64,000 nucleotides of DNA from an uncultured Clostridia bacterium (GTDB taxonomy: Bacteria; Bacillota; Peptococcia; Peptococcales; Peptococcaceae). The stretch lies in NCBI GenBank assembly GCA_944391285.1, contig CALXSY010000010.1, positions 1 to 64,000 on the forward strand. Direction: 5' to 3'. Position numbers and translations under genes: made by a program. A model generated the notes under the pieces. That model was not told the origin of the DNA. It saw nothing but the letters and a program-made list of their open reading frames with translations, and did no database searches. The stretch's first letter is position 1; each line of letters begins with the position of its first letter. This document shows, piece by piece, positions 7,393-15,713 of the stretch.

Positions 7393-8868
7393 ATGTCTAC
7401 TAAATCTGATTTTAAGAAAAGTACCTGTATTCATATTATTATAGGTATTGTTTTAATGTTCGCGGGGTGGTTTGTGCCTCCATTTTCTACAGTGACAGAG
7501 GTAGGCTGCAAAATTTTATTTATTTTTATCGGCGTAATTTATCTTTGGTCAACAGTTGAATCTACTTGGTCGAGCTTGCTGGCATTGGTTGCTATTGGTT
7601 TCTCCGGGTACAGTTCTGGACTGAGCGCTACTTTAACTAGTGGTTTTGGTAATACTACTGTTATACTGGTTTTATTTTCAATGATTTTGTTTGGCGGTGT
7701 TGTAGAATCCGGTATTGCTAAATACATTGCGCGCTTCTTTTTAACCAGAAAAATCAGCAACGGTAAACCTTATGTTTTCTGTGCTATTTTTACTTTTGGT
7801 ATTTTCGTAGTGTCGGCACTTACTAATGTATTTTCAACTTTGATGTTAGCTTGGCCGTTAGCTTATGCAATATTGGATGAGTTGAAATATACTAAAGAAG
7901 ATTCTTTCTCAAAATATTTTGTATTTTCAGCATTCATTGGTTCTATACTAGGACAAATCACCATTCCGTTCAGAGGCTCTAAAATAGGCTTAATCAAGGC
8001 TTTTGAAAGCGCTTACGGCGGATCTTTAAATTATTTGATGTTTATCGCTTTAGACGTTATTATGGTAGTATTTTTAATTATCGGTTTGCAGTTATTGTGC
8101 AAATTTGTTTATCGCTGTGATGTTTCTAAAATGAAGCAATTTACAGTGGACTATTTTGACAAAGATCCATTGCCGCCAATGAATGCAACACAAAAATTTT
8201 ATTTGGCAGTTTGCTTCTTGTATATTTTAAACATTTTGATTCCGACCGTGTTAAACCAAGAGTTATCCTTTGTTGTTTTTCTTAATAAATTCGGCACCAC
8301 AGGTATTACTATTGTTTGGGTAGTATTTTGTTGTATTTTGCGTCTTGACGGGCAGCCGGTTTTGAATTTCCAAAAAGTTGCAGTCAAACACGTTAAATGG
8401 AGTGTTTTATTGTTAGTTATCATTGCCATCATGATGTCCAATGCTCTAACTGCGGATGCTACCGGTATTAAACCGTTAATTATGAGTGTTGTTAATCCTA
8501 TTTTGGGCAATCGCGGACCATGGGGGGCAGCTTGTATTTTAATGATATTCAGTTTCCTCATTACCAATGTTGCTAATAACTTTGTTTGTGCTTCAATTAT
8601 AATGCCTATTTGGGGAACTTATGCTGCCGAGACAGGCATTTCTGCCGCAGCTGCTCCTGCTATTGCTACCGCCACATTGTTATGCTTATACTTGGCATTT
8701 TTAACCCCGGCAGCCTCTCCTTATGCCGGCATGTTATATGGCAACAGAGATTGGTTTACTCCTAAGGAAATTTTAAAATTAGGCATACCATTTGCCATCT
8801 GGATCGTTATTGTCTTTTGCACAGTAGGCTATGCAATATCGTTATTCTTATTTGGTCTAATTGCTTAA
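7393..8868 (+). CDS. DASS/SLC13-type anion permease, copy 3
   Basis: 491 aa polytopic membrane protein from the ATG at 7393, which follows AAAGGATGAGGTGA; the longer frame from 7339 lacks a ribosome site. It shares the fold and many motifs of the two tandem copies (ESTWSSLLALVAIGFSGY, the cytoplasmic TRKISNGKPY loop, TNVANNFVC, LTPAASPYAGMLYGN) but is clearly more distant from them than they are from each other. It has its own promoter and is followed 47 bases later by the arylsulfotransferase, which makes an aryl sulfate or the corresponding acceptor a reasonable guess for the substrate. This is inference from position only. Confidence 0.82.
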   Translation: MSTKSDFKKSTCIHIIIGIVLMFAGWFVPPFSTVTEVGCKILFIFIGVIYLWSTVESTWSSLLALVAIGFSGYSSGLSATLTSGFGNTTVILVLFSMILFGGVVESGIAKYIARFFLTRKISNGKPYVFCAIFTFGIFVVSALTNVFSTLMLAWPLAYAILDELKYTKEDSFSKYFVFSAFIGSILGQITIPFRGSKIGLIKAFESAYGGSLNYLMFIALDVIMVVFLIIGLQLLCKFVYRCDVSKMKQFTVDYFDKDPLPPMNATQKFYLAVCFLYILNILIPTVLNQELSFVVFLNKFGTTGITIVWVVFCCILRLDGQPVLNFQKVAVKHVKWSVLLLVIIAIMMSNALTADATGIKPLIMSVVNPILGNRGPWGAACILMIFSFLITNVANNFVCASIIMPIWGTYAAETGISAAAAPAIATATLLCLYLAFLTPAASPYAGMLYGNRDWFTPKEILKLGIPFAIWIVIVFCTVGYAISLFLFGLIA

Positions 8869-8915
8869 TCAATTAGAAGTTAAAACAAATTATATTATTT
8901 TAAGGAGGATTATCT

Positions 8916-10358
8916 ATGGGACATCCATCAATTCACCCAACAGGAACAACTATCTATAAGCCGGAGAAATGCTTTAACGGCTATACCATTTATTCAGCGC
9001 GCAACCACGGTGCAATCTTGGTCGATATGAACGGCAAAGTGGTTCATGTTTGGAAAGATTTACACGGCTTCCCCAATAAATTGCTTCCGGGCGGTCAAGT
9101 TTTCGGTAGCTTAGGTGTGCGTAATACAAACTACGGTTATCAGGACCAAACGGATTTGGTGCAGGTAGACTGGGATGGCAATGTAGTTTGGAAATTTGAC
9201 AAATTGGAATATATCGAAGACCCCGGCGAAAAACCGCAATGGATGGCTCGCCAGCATCACGATTATCAGCGCGAGGGCAATACGGTAGGCTATTATGTGC
9301 CGGGCATGGAATGCCGTACAGACGGCGGCAATACCTTGATTCTCTGCCATCATAATGTCGTCAATGACCGTATTTCTGATAAAGTGTTAGTTGATGACTG
9401 CATTATCGAAGTTGACTGGGAAGGCAATATTATCTGGCGCTGGAACTGCAATGAACACTTTAATGAATTTGGCTTCTCGGAGATGGAGAAAAATGTTCTC
9501 CACCGCAACCCCAATATCAAATCAGTAGGCACCGGCGACTGGATGCATATTAATTCAATGAGCGTTTTGGGACCGAACAAATGGTACGATGCCGGTGATG
9601 AACGCTTCCATCCGGAGAATATTATCTTTGACGGTCGGGAAACCAATATTTCCGGCATAATCAGCAAGAAGACCGGCAAGGTAGTTTGGCAGATTGGTCC
9701 GGATTATACCTCCAGCCGTGCATTGAGAATGATGAAAGTAATTATCGGACAGCACCATGTGCATATGATTCCTAAAGGACTTCCCGGAGAAGGCAATATA
9801 TTGATCTTTGACAACGGCGGCTGGGCAGGCTACGGTGCACCGTCGCAAACCAGTACCTTTGGCTTAAAGGCGAGCATCAGAGATTATTCAAGGGTAATAG
9901 AAATTAATCCGATAACCTTAGAAGTAGTATGGGAATGCTCCGCACCGACCATGGGACATCCGGCAGTAATCCAAAACAACTGGTTCTACAGCCCCTTGGT
10001 CAGCTCGGCACAGAGATTGCCTAATGGCAACACCTTGATAACCGAAGGCACAGAGGGCAGATTCTTTGAAGTTACTCCGGAAAATGAAATAGTATGGGAG
10101 TATATCAATCCTTATGTAGCACACCCGGGCTATGTATACAGAGCTTATCGTTATCCCTATGAATATGTTCCGCAGTTGCCGAAACCGGAAGAAGTACCGG
10201 TTGAGCCTTTGGACAATGCTGCCTTCCGTGTTCCCGGAGCAGCTGAGGCAGGCTTAAACGGAGTAGTTGCTGTTAACGGTACTACCGGCTGGGGCGCTAA
10301 GGCTGACAGCTGTGTTAACGCTGAGGATGTTTTAACTGACGGCGGAGAGAAAAAATAA
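8916..10358 (+). CDS. Arylsulfotransferase (PAPS-independent, ASST-type)
   Basis: 480 aa. The repeated VDWDGNVVWKF, VDWEGNIIWRW, KTGKVVWQIG, ITLEVVWE and ENEIVWEY units are the blades of the six-bladed propeller of aryl-sulfate sulfotransferases. The conserved DWMHIN (about residues 208-213) and QHHVHMIPKG (about 279-288) carry the His residues typical of the active site; the exact catalytic His is not assigned here. The family moves sulfate from one phenolic sulfate ester to another phenol. Well-studied members are exported, whereas this protein has no signal peptide and begins MGHPSIHPTG, so it appears cytoplasmic. AAGGAGG gives a clear start. It is co-transcribed with a DASS permease. The last 60 residues are a low-complexity tail. 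Family confident; physiological donor and acceptor unknown. Confidence 0.85.
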   Translation: MGHPSIHPTGTTIYKPEKCFNGYTIYSARNHGAILVDMNGKVVHVWKDLHGFPNKLLPGGQVFGSLGVRNTNYGYQDQTDLVQVDWDGNVVWKFDKLEYIEDPGEKPQWMARQHHDYQREGNTVGYYVPGMECRTDGGNTLILCHHNVVNDRISDKVLVDDCIIEVDWEGNIIWRWNCNEHFNEFGFSEMEKNVLHRNPNIKSVGTGDWMHINSMSVLGPNKWYDAGDERFHPENIIFDGRETNISGIISKKTGKVVWQIGPDYTSSRALRMMKVIIGQHHVHMIPKGLPGEGNILIFDNGGWAGYGAPSQTSTFGLKASIRDYSRVIEINPITLEVVWECSAPTMGHPAVIQNNWFYSPLVSSAQRLPNGNTLITEGTEGRFFEVTPENEIVWEYINPYVAHPGYVYRAYRYPYEYVPQLPKPEEVPVEPLDNAAFRVPGAAEAGLNGVVAVNGTTGWGAKADSCVNAEDVLTDGGEKK

Positions 10359-10385
10359 AACAAACGCATAAAGACAGAATAAATT

Positions 10386-10416
10386 AAAAGAGACCGAACA
10401 TTTCGGTCTCTTTTAG
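10386..10416. terminator. Bidirectional terminator
   Basis: AAAAGAGACCGAA (10386-10398) and TTCGGTCTCTTTT (10402-10414) form a 13-bp stem with A and T runs at the two ends. It serves both the arylsulfotransferase and the convergent Crp/Fnr gene, whose stop codon overlaps it. Confidence 0.9.
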
Positions 10417-11048
10417 TATTTTAATTGTTTATCCATAATAGCATATTCATTCAGCCGTTCCAGGTCTTTAATCAAAAGCCCGTTTTTTGTGCGCTCTATA
10501 ATACCTTCCTTTTGCAAAATGTTGATTATTCTGGTTGCAGTTACTTTATGGACGCCCAATTGGGCAGCAATATTAACATTAGTGTATACTTTATCTACGA
10601 TTAGCTCTCCGGCACTGTTTTTGTGGGCTTTTGAAGACAGCAGATGGCATAAAATATTAGGAGTGTGTCCTTCTTGCTTAAAACGAAAACGTAAGTTTAA
10701 ATCAAAATAGTCCTGCATAATTTGTTCCAAAAGAGCCTTCATCAGCTTGGGATTATGCTCCATTTCTTCTATAAATGCTTTGCGCGGAATTTTCCAGCAG
10801 TATACTGTGCTGGCAGCAATTATGTCAGAAGCCGCTGTCAAGTCATAGTAAGCCATGAAACTGCAGGCAATATTATCTTTGATAAAGGTAGACATAATGA
10901 TTTGGTCACCTTTGTAGGTAGTTTTGACTCGATGGCAGCTGCCACTGACAATCAAAAAGAAATGCTTGACTTTATCTCCGGATTTAACTAAATATTCGCC
11001 TTTTTTAAAGCAAATATACTGAGCTCCTGGAATCTTAGAACAATCCAT
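10413..11048 (-). CDS. Crp/Fnr-family transcriptional regulator
   Basis: 211 aa from the ATG at 11048, which lies 7 bases after AAGGAG; the ATG at 11066 would put that ribosome site inside the gene. The N-terminal half is a cyclic-nucleotide-binding-type beta barrel (FKKGEYLVKSGDKVKHFFLIVSGSCHRV), and the C-terminal third is a Crp-type winged helix (NVNIAAQLGVHKVTATRIINILQKEGIIERTKNGLLI). No Fnr cysteine cluster is seen at the N terminus. This clostridial type includes CprK-like sensors of small aromatic ligands. It is convergent to the arylsulfotransferase gene, so it may control this region; the palindrome ATAACATATGTTAT at 7281 is a possible site. Confidence 0.88.
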   Translation of the reverse strand: MDCSKIPGAQYICFKKGEYLVKSGDKVKHFFLIVSGSCHRVKTTYKGDQIIMSTFIKDNIACSFMAYYDLTAASDIIAASTVYCWKIPRKAFIEEMEHNPKLMKALLEQIMQDYFDLNLRFRFKQEGHTPNILCHLLSSKAHKNSAGELIVDKVYTNVNIAAQLGVHKVTATRIINILQKEGIIERTKNGLLIKDLERLNEYAIMDKQLKY

Positions 11049-11235
11049 AATCTCACTCCTTTTCATGAATATTTTACCATAAAGAACTTAAAATTACAAT
11101 CTCTATTTTTTTAATTTATTTTTAATGTCAGTTAACCCGTTAGTTATGAAACAGGTAATTTAAATACAGCATTTACTGATTTATAGCCGCTTGACAAAAT
11201 TCACCAAGAAGATTTTGCTGGTATAAATATTTATG

Positions 11236-11286
11236 CGAACAAATGTTCTTATTTTTCTTGAAATCTATCTTTCCTTGTGCTAAAAT
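11236..11286 (+). promoter_or_regulatory. LexA/DinR (SOS) box and promoter
   Basis: CGAACAAATGTTCT at 11236-11249 fits the Gram-positive SOS box (GAAC-N4-GTTC). It lies 8 bases upstream of TTGAAA (11258-11263), 17 bases before TAAAAT (11281-11286). The Y-family polymerase operon should therefore be induced by DNA damage. Confidence 0.8.
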
Positions 11287-11317
11287 ATAATTAATCACTA
11301 AGCAAAGGAGCAGAAAG

Positions 11318-12820
11318 ATGGTTAAAGAGAGTAAAAAAATCTATCTTTGTATTGATCTTAAAAGTTTCTACGCTTCTGTGGAATGTGTTGAGCGGGGATT
11401 AGATCCTCTGAAAACCAATCTGGTAGTGGCTGATATCGCCCGCACTGAAAAAACTATTTGCTTAGCGGTAACTCCCAGCATGAAGGCTTACGGTATTGCA
11501 GGAAGAGCCCGCATGTTTGAAGTGGTGCAGAAAATAAAGGAGGCTAATCTGGCTCGTTTAAGCAAAATTCCCGCCAAAACCTTTAGAGGTCAGTCGTATG
11601 ATGCCGAGGAGCTAAACGCTGATTCTAATTTGGAAATTGCCTATATCACAGCTCCGCCCCGTATGGCTCATTATCTGCAATACAGCAGCGACATTTACGA
11701 AATTTATTTAAAATACATTGCGCCGGAGGATATCTTGGTGTATTCCATTGACGAAGTTTTTCTGGATATCTCCAACTATTTGACAGCTTATCAAATGTCA
11801 GCAGAGAAACTGGCGGAAACGATTATCAGCGAGGTGTTAAGACAAAGCGGCATTACAGCTGCCGCAGGTATCGGCAGCAATATGTATCTGGCAAAGGTCG
11901 CCATGGATATCAAAGCTAAAAAAATTCCTGCCAATAAGGACGGCTGGCGCATAGCTTATTTGGATGAAATGAGCTATCGGCAGGAATTGTGGCAGCATCG
12001 GCCGTTGAGTGATTTTTGGCGGGTGGGAGGCGGATATGCCAAAAAGCTGGAAGCTAACTGCTTGTTCACCATGGGTGATATTGCCCAGTCTTCGACAACC
12101 GTATACGGCAGAAAGCTTTTGAAAAAGCTTTTTGGCATCAATGCTAAGCTTTTGATTGACCATGCCTGGGGCTATGAGCCTTGCACTCTGGCGCAGGCTA
12201 GAGATTACCTGCCGGAGGACAAAAGCTTAGGCTCCGGTCAGGTACTGCAAGAACCCTACACCTACCAAAAAGCAAAATTGATCGTTCAGGAGATGGCGGA
12301 GCAGCTGGCGCTTGATTTGCTGGCCAAGGGCTTTTTGACGAAGCAAATCACTTTAACTATCGGCTATGATAAGGAAAGCCTTACGGAATCAAGCCGGAAC
12401 TATCAAGGCGCCGTAAAAATTGATCATTACGGCAGAATAGTTCCTAAATCTGCCCACGGCACTGCCAATATCGCCAAATACACCTCATCAGGCAGAGCAA
12501 TCGTTGAGCATACTGTTAGGCTTTATGAGCAAATCACCGATCCCAGTCTTTTAGTGCGAAGGATTAGCCTGACGGCAAATAAGATATTGGAGGAAAAACA
12601 GGTTGGCAAGATGGTGCGATATGAACAGCTGCAGCTGTTTGAAGAGTTAAACGAAGGGGAGGAAGCAGCTGATTTTTGCGATAAAGAGCGCAAAATGCAG
12701 CAAACAACCATTGATATCAAAGCCAAGTTCGGCAGAAATGCCATTTTAAAGGGGCTTAGTCTGCAAGAGGGAGCCACAGCAATTTTGCGCAATCAGCAAA
12801 TCGGCGGGCATAAAGCGTAG
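11318..12820 (+). CDS. Y-family DNA polymerase (UmuC/UvrX type)
   Basis: 500 aa, longer than DinB/Pol IV and in the range of Bacillus UvrX/YqjW proteins. The N terminus LCIDLKSFYASVECVERG contains the first catalytic Asp and the steric residues of Y-family polymerases. VYSIDEVFLDIS carries the second acidic pair, and GIGSNMYLAKVAMDIKAKK the palm/thumb motif. It performs error-prone translesion synthesis. AAAGGAG lies upstream of the ATG, and an SOS box precedes the promoter. The last third probably binds the sliding clamp (QLQLFEEL resembles a beta-clamp peptide). The next gene encodes a YolD-like protein, its usual partner in Firmicutes. Confidence 0.92.
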   Translation: MVKESKKIYLCIDLKSFYASVECVERGLDPLKTNLVVADIARTEKTICLAVTPSMKAYGIAGRARMFEVVQKIKEANLARLSKIPAKTFRGQSYDAEELNADSNLEIAYITAPPRMAHYLQYSSDIYEIYLKYIAPEDILVYSIDEVFLDISNYLTAYQMSAEKLAETIISEVLRQSGITAAAGIGSNMYLAKVAMDIKAKKIPANKDGWRIAYLDEMSYRQELWQHRPLSDFWRVGGGYAKKLEANCLFTMGDIAQSSTTVYGRKLLKKLFGINAKLLIDHAWGYEPCTLAQARDYLPEDKSLGSGQVLQEPYTYQKAKLIVQEMAEQLALDLLAKGFLTKQITLTIGYDKESLTESSRNYQGAVKIDHYGRIVPKSAHGTANIAKYTSSGRAIVEHTVRLYEQITDPSLLVRRISLTANKILEEKQVGKMVRYEQLQLFEELNEGEEAADFCDKERKMQQTTIDIKAKFGRNAILKGLSLQEGATAILRNQQIGGHKA

Positions 12821-12826
12821 GTGATA

Positions 12827-13246
12827 ATGGTGTATGAACAAATATTGACCATGCCTTATCCTAATAACGAAATAGAGGCAGATTTTCCCCGAGAGCCCAA
12901 CCGTGCGGCACAGTTTGCTCCCTTTGCCGCGCTTAGCGGCTATGAAGAAGCCGTGCAGGAAAAAGCACGGCAGACGGAGCGCCGAATAGAGCTGTCTGAG
13001 GATGAAAAGGAGATTATTGCCCAAAAAATAGGCTTCCTGGAGGCAAATGCTGCCCGGAAGCCGAAGGTAATTATTACTTATTTTATCGCCGATAAAAAGA
13101 AGACCGGCGGTAAATACCACACCAAAGAGGGTGTAATACAAAAAATCGATGCCACTGCCGGCAAGCTGGTTTTGGCAGATAAAACTCAAATCATAATAGA
13201 AGATATCCTTAAAATAGAATGCGGGCTGTGGACGGAGTATGAATAA
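12827..13246 (+). CDS. YolD-like protein
   Basis: 139 aa. The ATG at 12827 is chosen because TAGGTG, which overlaps the polymerase stop, acts as its ribosome site; a GTG at 12821 directly abuts that stop. The segment NRAAQFAPFAALSGYEEAVQEKARQTERR is the signature of the clostridial YolD-like family, which is almost always paired with an UvrX/UmuC-type polymerase and is proposed to act like UmuD in translesion synthesis. The C-terminal half is a basic beta-rich domain (KVIITYFIADKK, GVIQKIDATAGKLVL). It is translationally coupled to the polymerase and so shares its SOS control. Confidence 0.85.
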   Translation: MVYEQILTMPYPNNEIEADFPREPNRAAQFAPFAALSGYEEAVQEKARQTERRIELSEDEKEIIAQKIGFLEANAARKPKVIITYFIADKKKTGGKYHTKEGVIQKIDATAGKLVLADKTQIIIEDILKIECGLWTEYE

Positions 13247-13264
13247 AAGATTCTTTAAAGCATA

Positions 13265-13295
13265 AAAAATGCCGCCTAAATAAGGAGGCATTTTT
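13265..13295. terminator. Bidirectional terminator
   Basis: AAAAATGCCGCCT and AGGAGGCATTTTT form a stem with one G-A mismatch around AAATA. It separates the YolD-like gene from the convergent XRE gene. Confidence 0.85.
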
Positions 13296-13304
13296 ATTAC
13301 CAAA

Positions 13305-13625
13305 CTACTGGCGTAAATCTTTTGCCAAGGCAATAAGATTATTAAGCTGTTCATTGTTCAGAGATTTTGCTGCTTCCAAAAGCTCATTGATTTTAGCCGG
13401 ATTAGTTGATTTGGTATCAAAGAAATCCTTAGGTTCTATTGACAAGTATTCACAAATATAAAAGAAGGTTGTCATTGAAGGGAGATTAACTCCGTTTTCA
13501 ATGTTATTAATATAACCGGCGCTTTGACCGATTGCCAAGCTCATTTCCCGAGCTGAGACGCCTTTATACAAGCGCAAATCCGTCAATCTTTTGATGAAAT
13601 CTTCTTTTTCGATAATCTCCACCAC
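13305..13625 (-). CDS. XRE-family helix-turn-helix regulator
   Basis: 106 aa. Residues 10-65 form a Cro/C1-type HTH (RLTDLRLYKGVSAREMSLAIGQSAGYINNIENGVNLPSMTTFF), and the rest is a short helical, probably dimerising, tail. There is no ATG; GTG at 13625 or 13622 follows AAAGG at tight spacing, so the exact start is uncertain. An imperfect palindrome (TATATAATTGTACTATATATA, 13634-13654) lies just upstream and may be its own operator. It faces a small promoter-terminator unit at 13690. Its target is unknown. Confidence 0.85.
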   Translation of the reverse strand: MVEIIEKEDFIKRLTDLRLYKGVSAREMSLAIGQSAGYINNIENGVNLPSMTTFFYICEYLSIEPKDFFDTKSTNPAKINELLEAAKSLNNEQLNNLIALAKDLRQ

Positions 13626-13689
13626 CTTTGCGTATATAATTGTACTATATATAACTGCTAAATATATCCGGTTATTTCATTAATTTTTG

Positions 13690-13780
13690 TTGACATATCC
13701 AGTATAATTAGATAAAATAAAGATAGTTATTCATTTAAATTAGCTATTGTTAAAAGTACGCCTGTGCAGGCGTACTTTTT
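13690..13780 (+). ncRNA. Orphan promoter followed at once by a terminator: possible small RNA
   Basis: TTGACA (13690-13695), 17 bases, then TAAAAT (13713-13718) make a strong SigA promoter. A perfect 13-bp terminator hairpin, AAAAGTACGCCTG/CAGGCGTACTTTT with a T tail, ends at 13780. The predicted transcript is only about 55-60 bases and has no reading frame with a ribosome site. It is either a very small RNA or a decoy/attenuator. The rest of the gene-free stretch 13626-14023 shows only the XRE operator and an AT-rich leader before the next gene; a 60-codon frame at 13764 has no support. Confidence 0.5.
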
Positions 13781-14023
13781 TGCTATAAAAAACCTGTGCT
13801 TGCTCCTGCTTAAAAGACAGCCGGTGTCTCCTTGTTTGCATAAAATACATTTGAAAAATATGCTGTCAGTAAACTATTGCGCGAAAAAAACAAGGCATAT
13901 TATGAGAAATTGCGAGGCAAATATAGAAAAAAGTAAAAAAATGTAAGTGAAATATTTACAAAAAATTTAATATATGGTATTATATGTAAAATGAACATAT
14001 ATTCCCTTAAAGGAGGTGAGTTC

Positions 14024-14428
14024 ATGATCCTGATAGTTTGCTTAGATGAAAGAGGCGGCATGATGTTCAATAACCGCCGTCAGAGTCGGGATAAAGCGGT
14101 GATAGAGAGGATTGCAGAAATAGTGCAAAGCTCTAAGCTCTGGCTTAACAGCTATTCCCAAAGTTTATTTGACCAATCAGCTATAAGCTTAGAGGTAGAT
14201 GATAATTTTCTGCAAAAAGCAGGGCAGGGCGAATATTGTTTCGCGGAAAATATTAGTCCCGTTGATTTGGCGGAGCAAATAGAGAAAATCTATATTTTCC
14301 GCTGGAATCGCCATTATCCTGCCGATTTCTGCTTTAATTTAAATTTGGCTGCATATAAGCTGATTGCTCAAAGTGAATTTGCGGGCAATTCTCACGAAAA
14401 AATAACTTTGGAGGTCTATGAAAAATGA
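14024..14428 (+). CDS. Small conserved-type protein translationally coupled to the nuclease
   Basis: 134 aa, soluble, no signal peptide. The ATG at 14024 follows AAAGGAGGTGAG with good spacing; the upstream in-frame ATG at 13991 has none. It begins MILIVCLDERGGMMFNNRRQSRD, and FNNRRQSRD and KLWLNSYSQSLF are the most distinctive segments. I recall similar small proteins beside DNA/RNA non-specific endonucleases in clostridia but know no function. The stop overlaps the nuclease start as ATGA, so the two are co-translated. A cytoplasmic protein tied this tightly to an exported nuclease could be a processing factor or a protective partner; this is inference. Confidence 0.75.
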   Translation: MILIVCLDERGGMMFNNRRQSRDKAVIERIAEIVQSSKLWLNSYSQSLFDQSAISLEVDDNFLQKAGQGEYCFAENISPVDLAEQIEKIYIFRWNRHYPADFCFNLNLAAYKLIAQSEFAGNSHEKITLEVYEK

Positions 14429-15576
14429 AACGAACTAAAAGCTTGCTTTTAAGCCTGCTCTTATTGCTGCTGCTTCTTGTCAGCGGCTGCAGCGATTCGG
14501 CAACGGCGCAGAATGAAAATAACAGTGATAATATAAATCCGCCTACTATTACATCCGAGCTAACTTTGGACGATGACGGCAAAAACGCTAGCGAAAAATA
14601 TCAGAATGTTGCAAATGCTCAGGAAGAACAAGGCAGTATAACGGATTCTGCTGAGCAAAAACAGCCCTCAGAATTAAGCCAAAACACCTTTAGCTTAGCC
14701 GATGTACCTGCCTATAACGGCAAAGCCTATGTAGCAATTAATAATAATGAGCCGTTCTTTAGCCAAGCTGATTATACTACCCAATCTTTCGAACGTTACA
14801 GCAGCCTTGATAGCTTGGGCAGATGCGGAGTGGCATTTGCCAATGTAGGGAAGGATATTATGCCCACCGAGGACAGAGGCGATATCAGCAGTGTCACACC
14901 CAGCGGCTGGAAAAATAAAAATTACGGTGATTTGATTGACGGCGGCTATCTTTACAATCGCTGCCATTTGCTTGGTTTTCAGCTGACCGGCGAGAATGCC
15001 AATGAGAAAAATCTCATCACCGGTACTCGTTATTTAAATATTGAAGGAATGTTACCTTTTGAAAATATGGTTGCCGACTATATCAAGGAAACGGACAATC
15101 ACGTTTTATATCGAGTAACACCGATTTTTGAGGGAAGCAATTTATTGGCAAGCGGAGTTTTAATGGAAGGGCATTCGGTAGAAGATGAGGGTGAGGGCAT
15201 AAGCTTCTGTGTCTATTGCTACAATGTGCAGCCAAACATAATCCTTGATTATGCTACCGGCGAAAGCTATGCCGAGGGGGCAAGCGAAGAGGCGAAAGAT
15301 GAAACTTCCTCTAATACCAACCAACCGGTTGCTGCTGCACCAACACCAGAATCAACACCAACGCCGGAACCTGAGCCAACCACTCCGGCAGGCACTCCTG
15401 TTGAAACACCTACGCAAACTGCCGATTATATCTTAAACACCAACACTCACAAATTCCACTATCCCGATTGCTCCAGTGTCAAGAGCATGAAGGAGTCCAA
15501 CAAAGAATATTTTACTGGCTCCCGGGAGGAAATTATTAATCGCGGCTATGATCCTTGCGGTCGGTGCAATCCTTAA
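14425..15576 (+). CDS. Lipoprotein DNA/RNA non-specific endonuclease
   Basis: 383 aa. A leucine-rich signal peptide ends in the lipobox VSGC (Cys22), so the protein is anchored outside the membrane. An acidic, Gln/Asn-rich spacer runs to about residue 85. The nuclease domain has the beta-beta-alpha-metal motif as YNRCHLLGFQLTGENANEKNLITGT, with His181 the expected general base, as in streptococcal EndA/Spd-type enzymes. After a Thr/Pro/Glu linker (APTPESTPTPEPE), a C-terminal zinc-finger-like module, NTHKFHYPDCSSV...GYDPCGRCNP, is of the kind found on many Firmicutes surface nucleases. Likely roles are scavenging nucleic acid or aiding DNA uptake. Coupled to the small gene upstream. Confidence 0.9.
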   Translation: MKRTKSLLLSLLLLLLLLVSGCSDSATAQNENNSDNINPPTITSELTLDDDGKNASEKYQNVANAQEEQGSITDSAEQKQPSELSQNTFSLADVPAYNGKAYVAINNNEPFFSQADYTTQSFERYSSLDSLGRCGVAFANVGKDIMPTEDRGDISSVTPSGWKNKNYGDLIDGGYLYNRCHLLGFQLTGENANEKNLITGTRYLNIEGMLPFENMVADYIKETDNHVLYRVTPIFEGSNLLASGVLMEGHSVEDEGEGISFCVYCYNVQPNIILDYATGESYAEGASEEAKDETSSNTNQPVAAAPTPESTPTPEPEPTTPAGTPVETPTQTADYILNTNTHKFHYPDCSSVKSMKESNKEYFTGSREEIINRGYDPCGRCNP

Positions 15577-15582
15577 AATTTA

Positions 15583-15614
15583 AACAGCCCTGCTATCGGC
15601 AGGGTTGTTTTTTA
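15583..15614 (+). terminator. Terminator of the nuclease operon
   Basis: CAGCCCTGC pairs with GCAGGGTTG (one G-T pair) around TATCG and is followed by a T run. Confidence 0.88.
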
Positions 15615-15647
15615 TAGCAGATGAATTTATAAGGATGCAACTGCTCC

Positions 15648-15676
15648 TTGAAAGCTAATTATTTTTGTGCTACAAT
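15648..15676 (+). promoter_or_regulatory. Promoter of the restriction-modification pair
   Basis: TTGAAA at 15648-15653 and TACAAT at 15671-15676 with a 17-base spacer. Confidence 0.7.
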
Positions 15677-15713
15677 TAATTGGTAAGTAAAACAATTAAA
15701 AGAGGTAAGAGCG

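Noticed and set aside
13764-13946. 60-codon frame after the small promoter-terminator unit
   Set aside because: No ribosome site, starts inside the terminator stem, and low-complexity composition.
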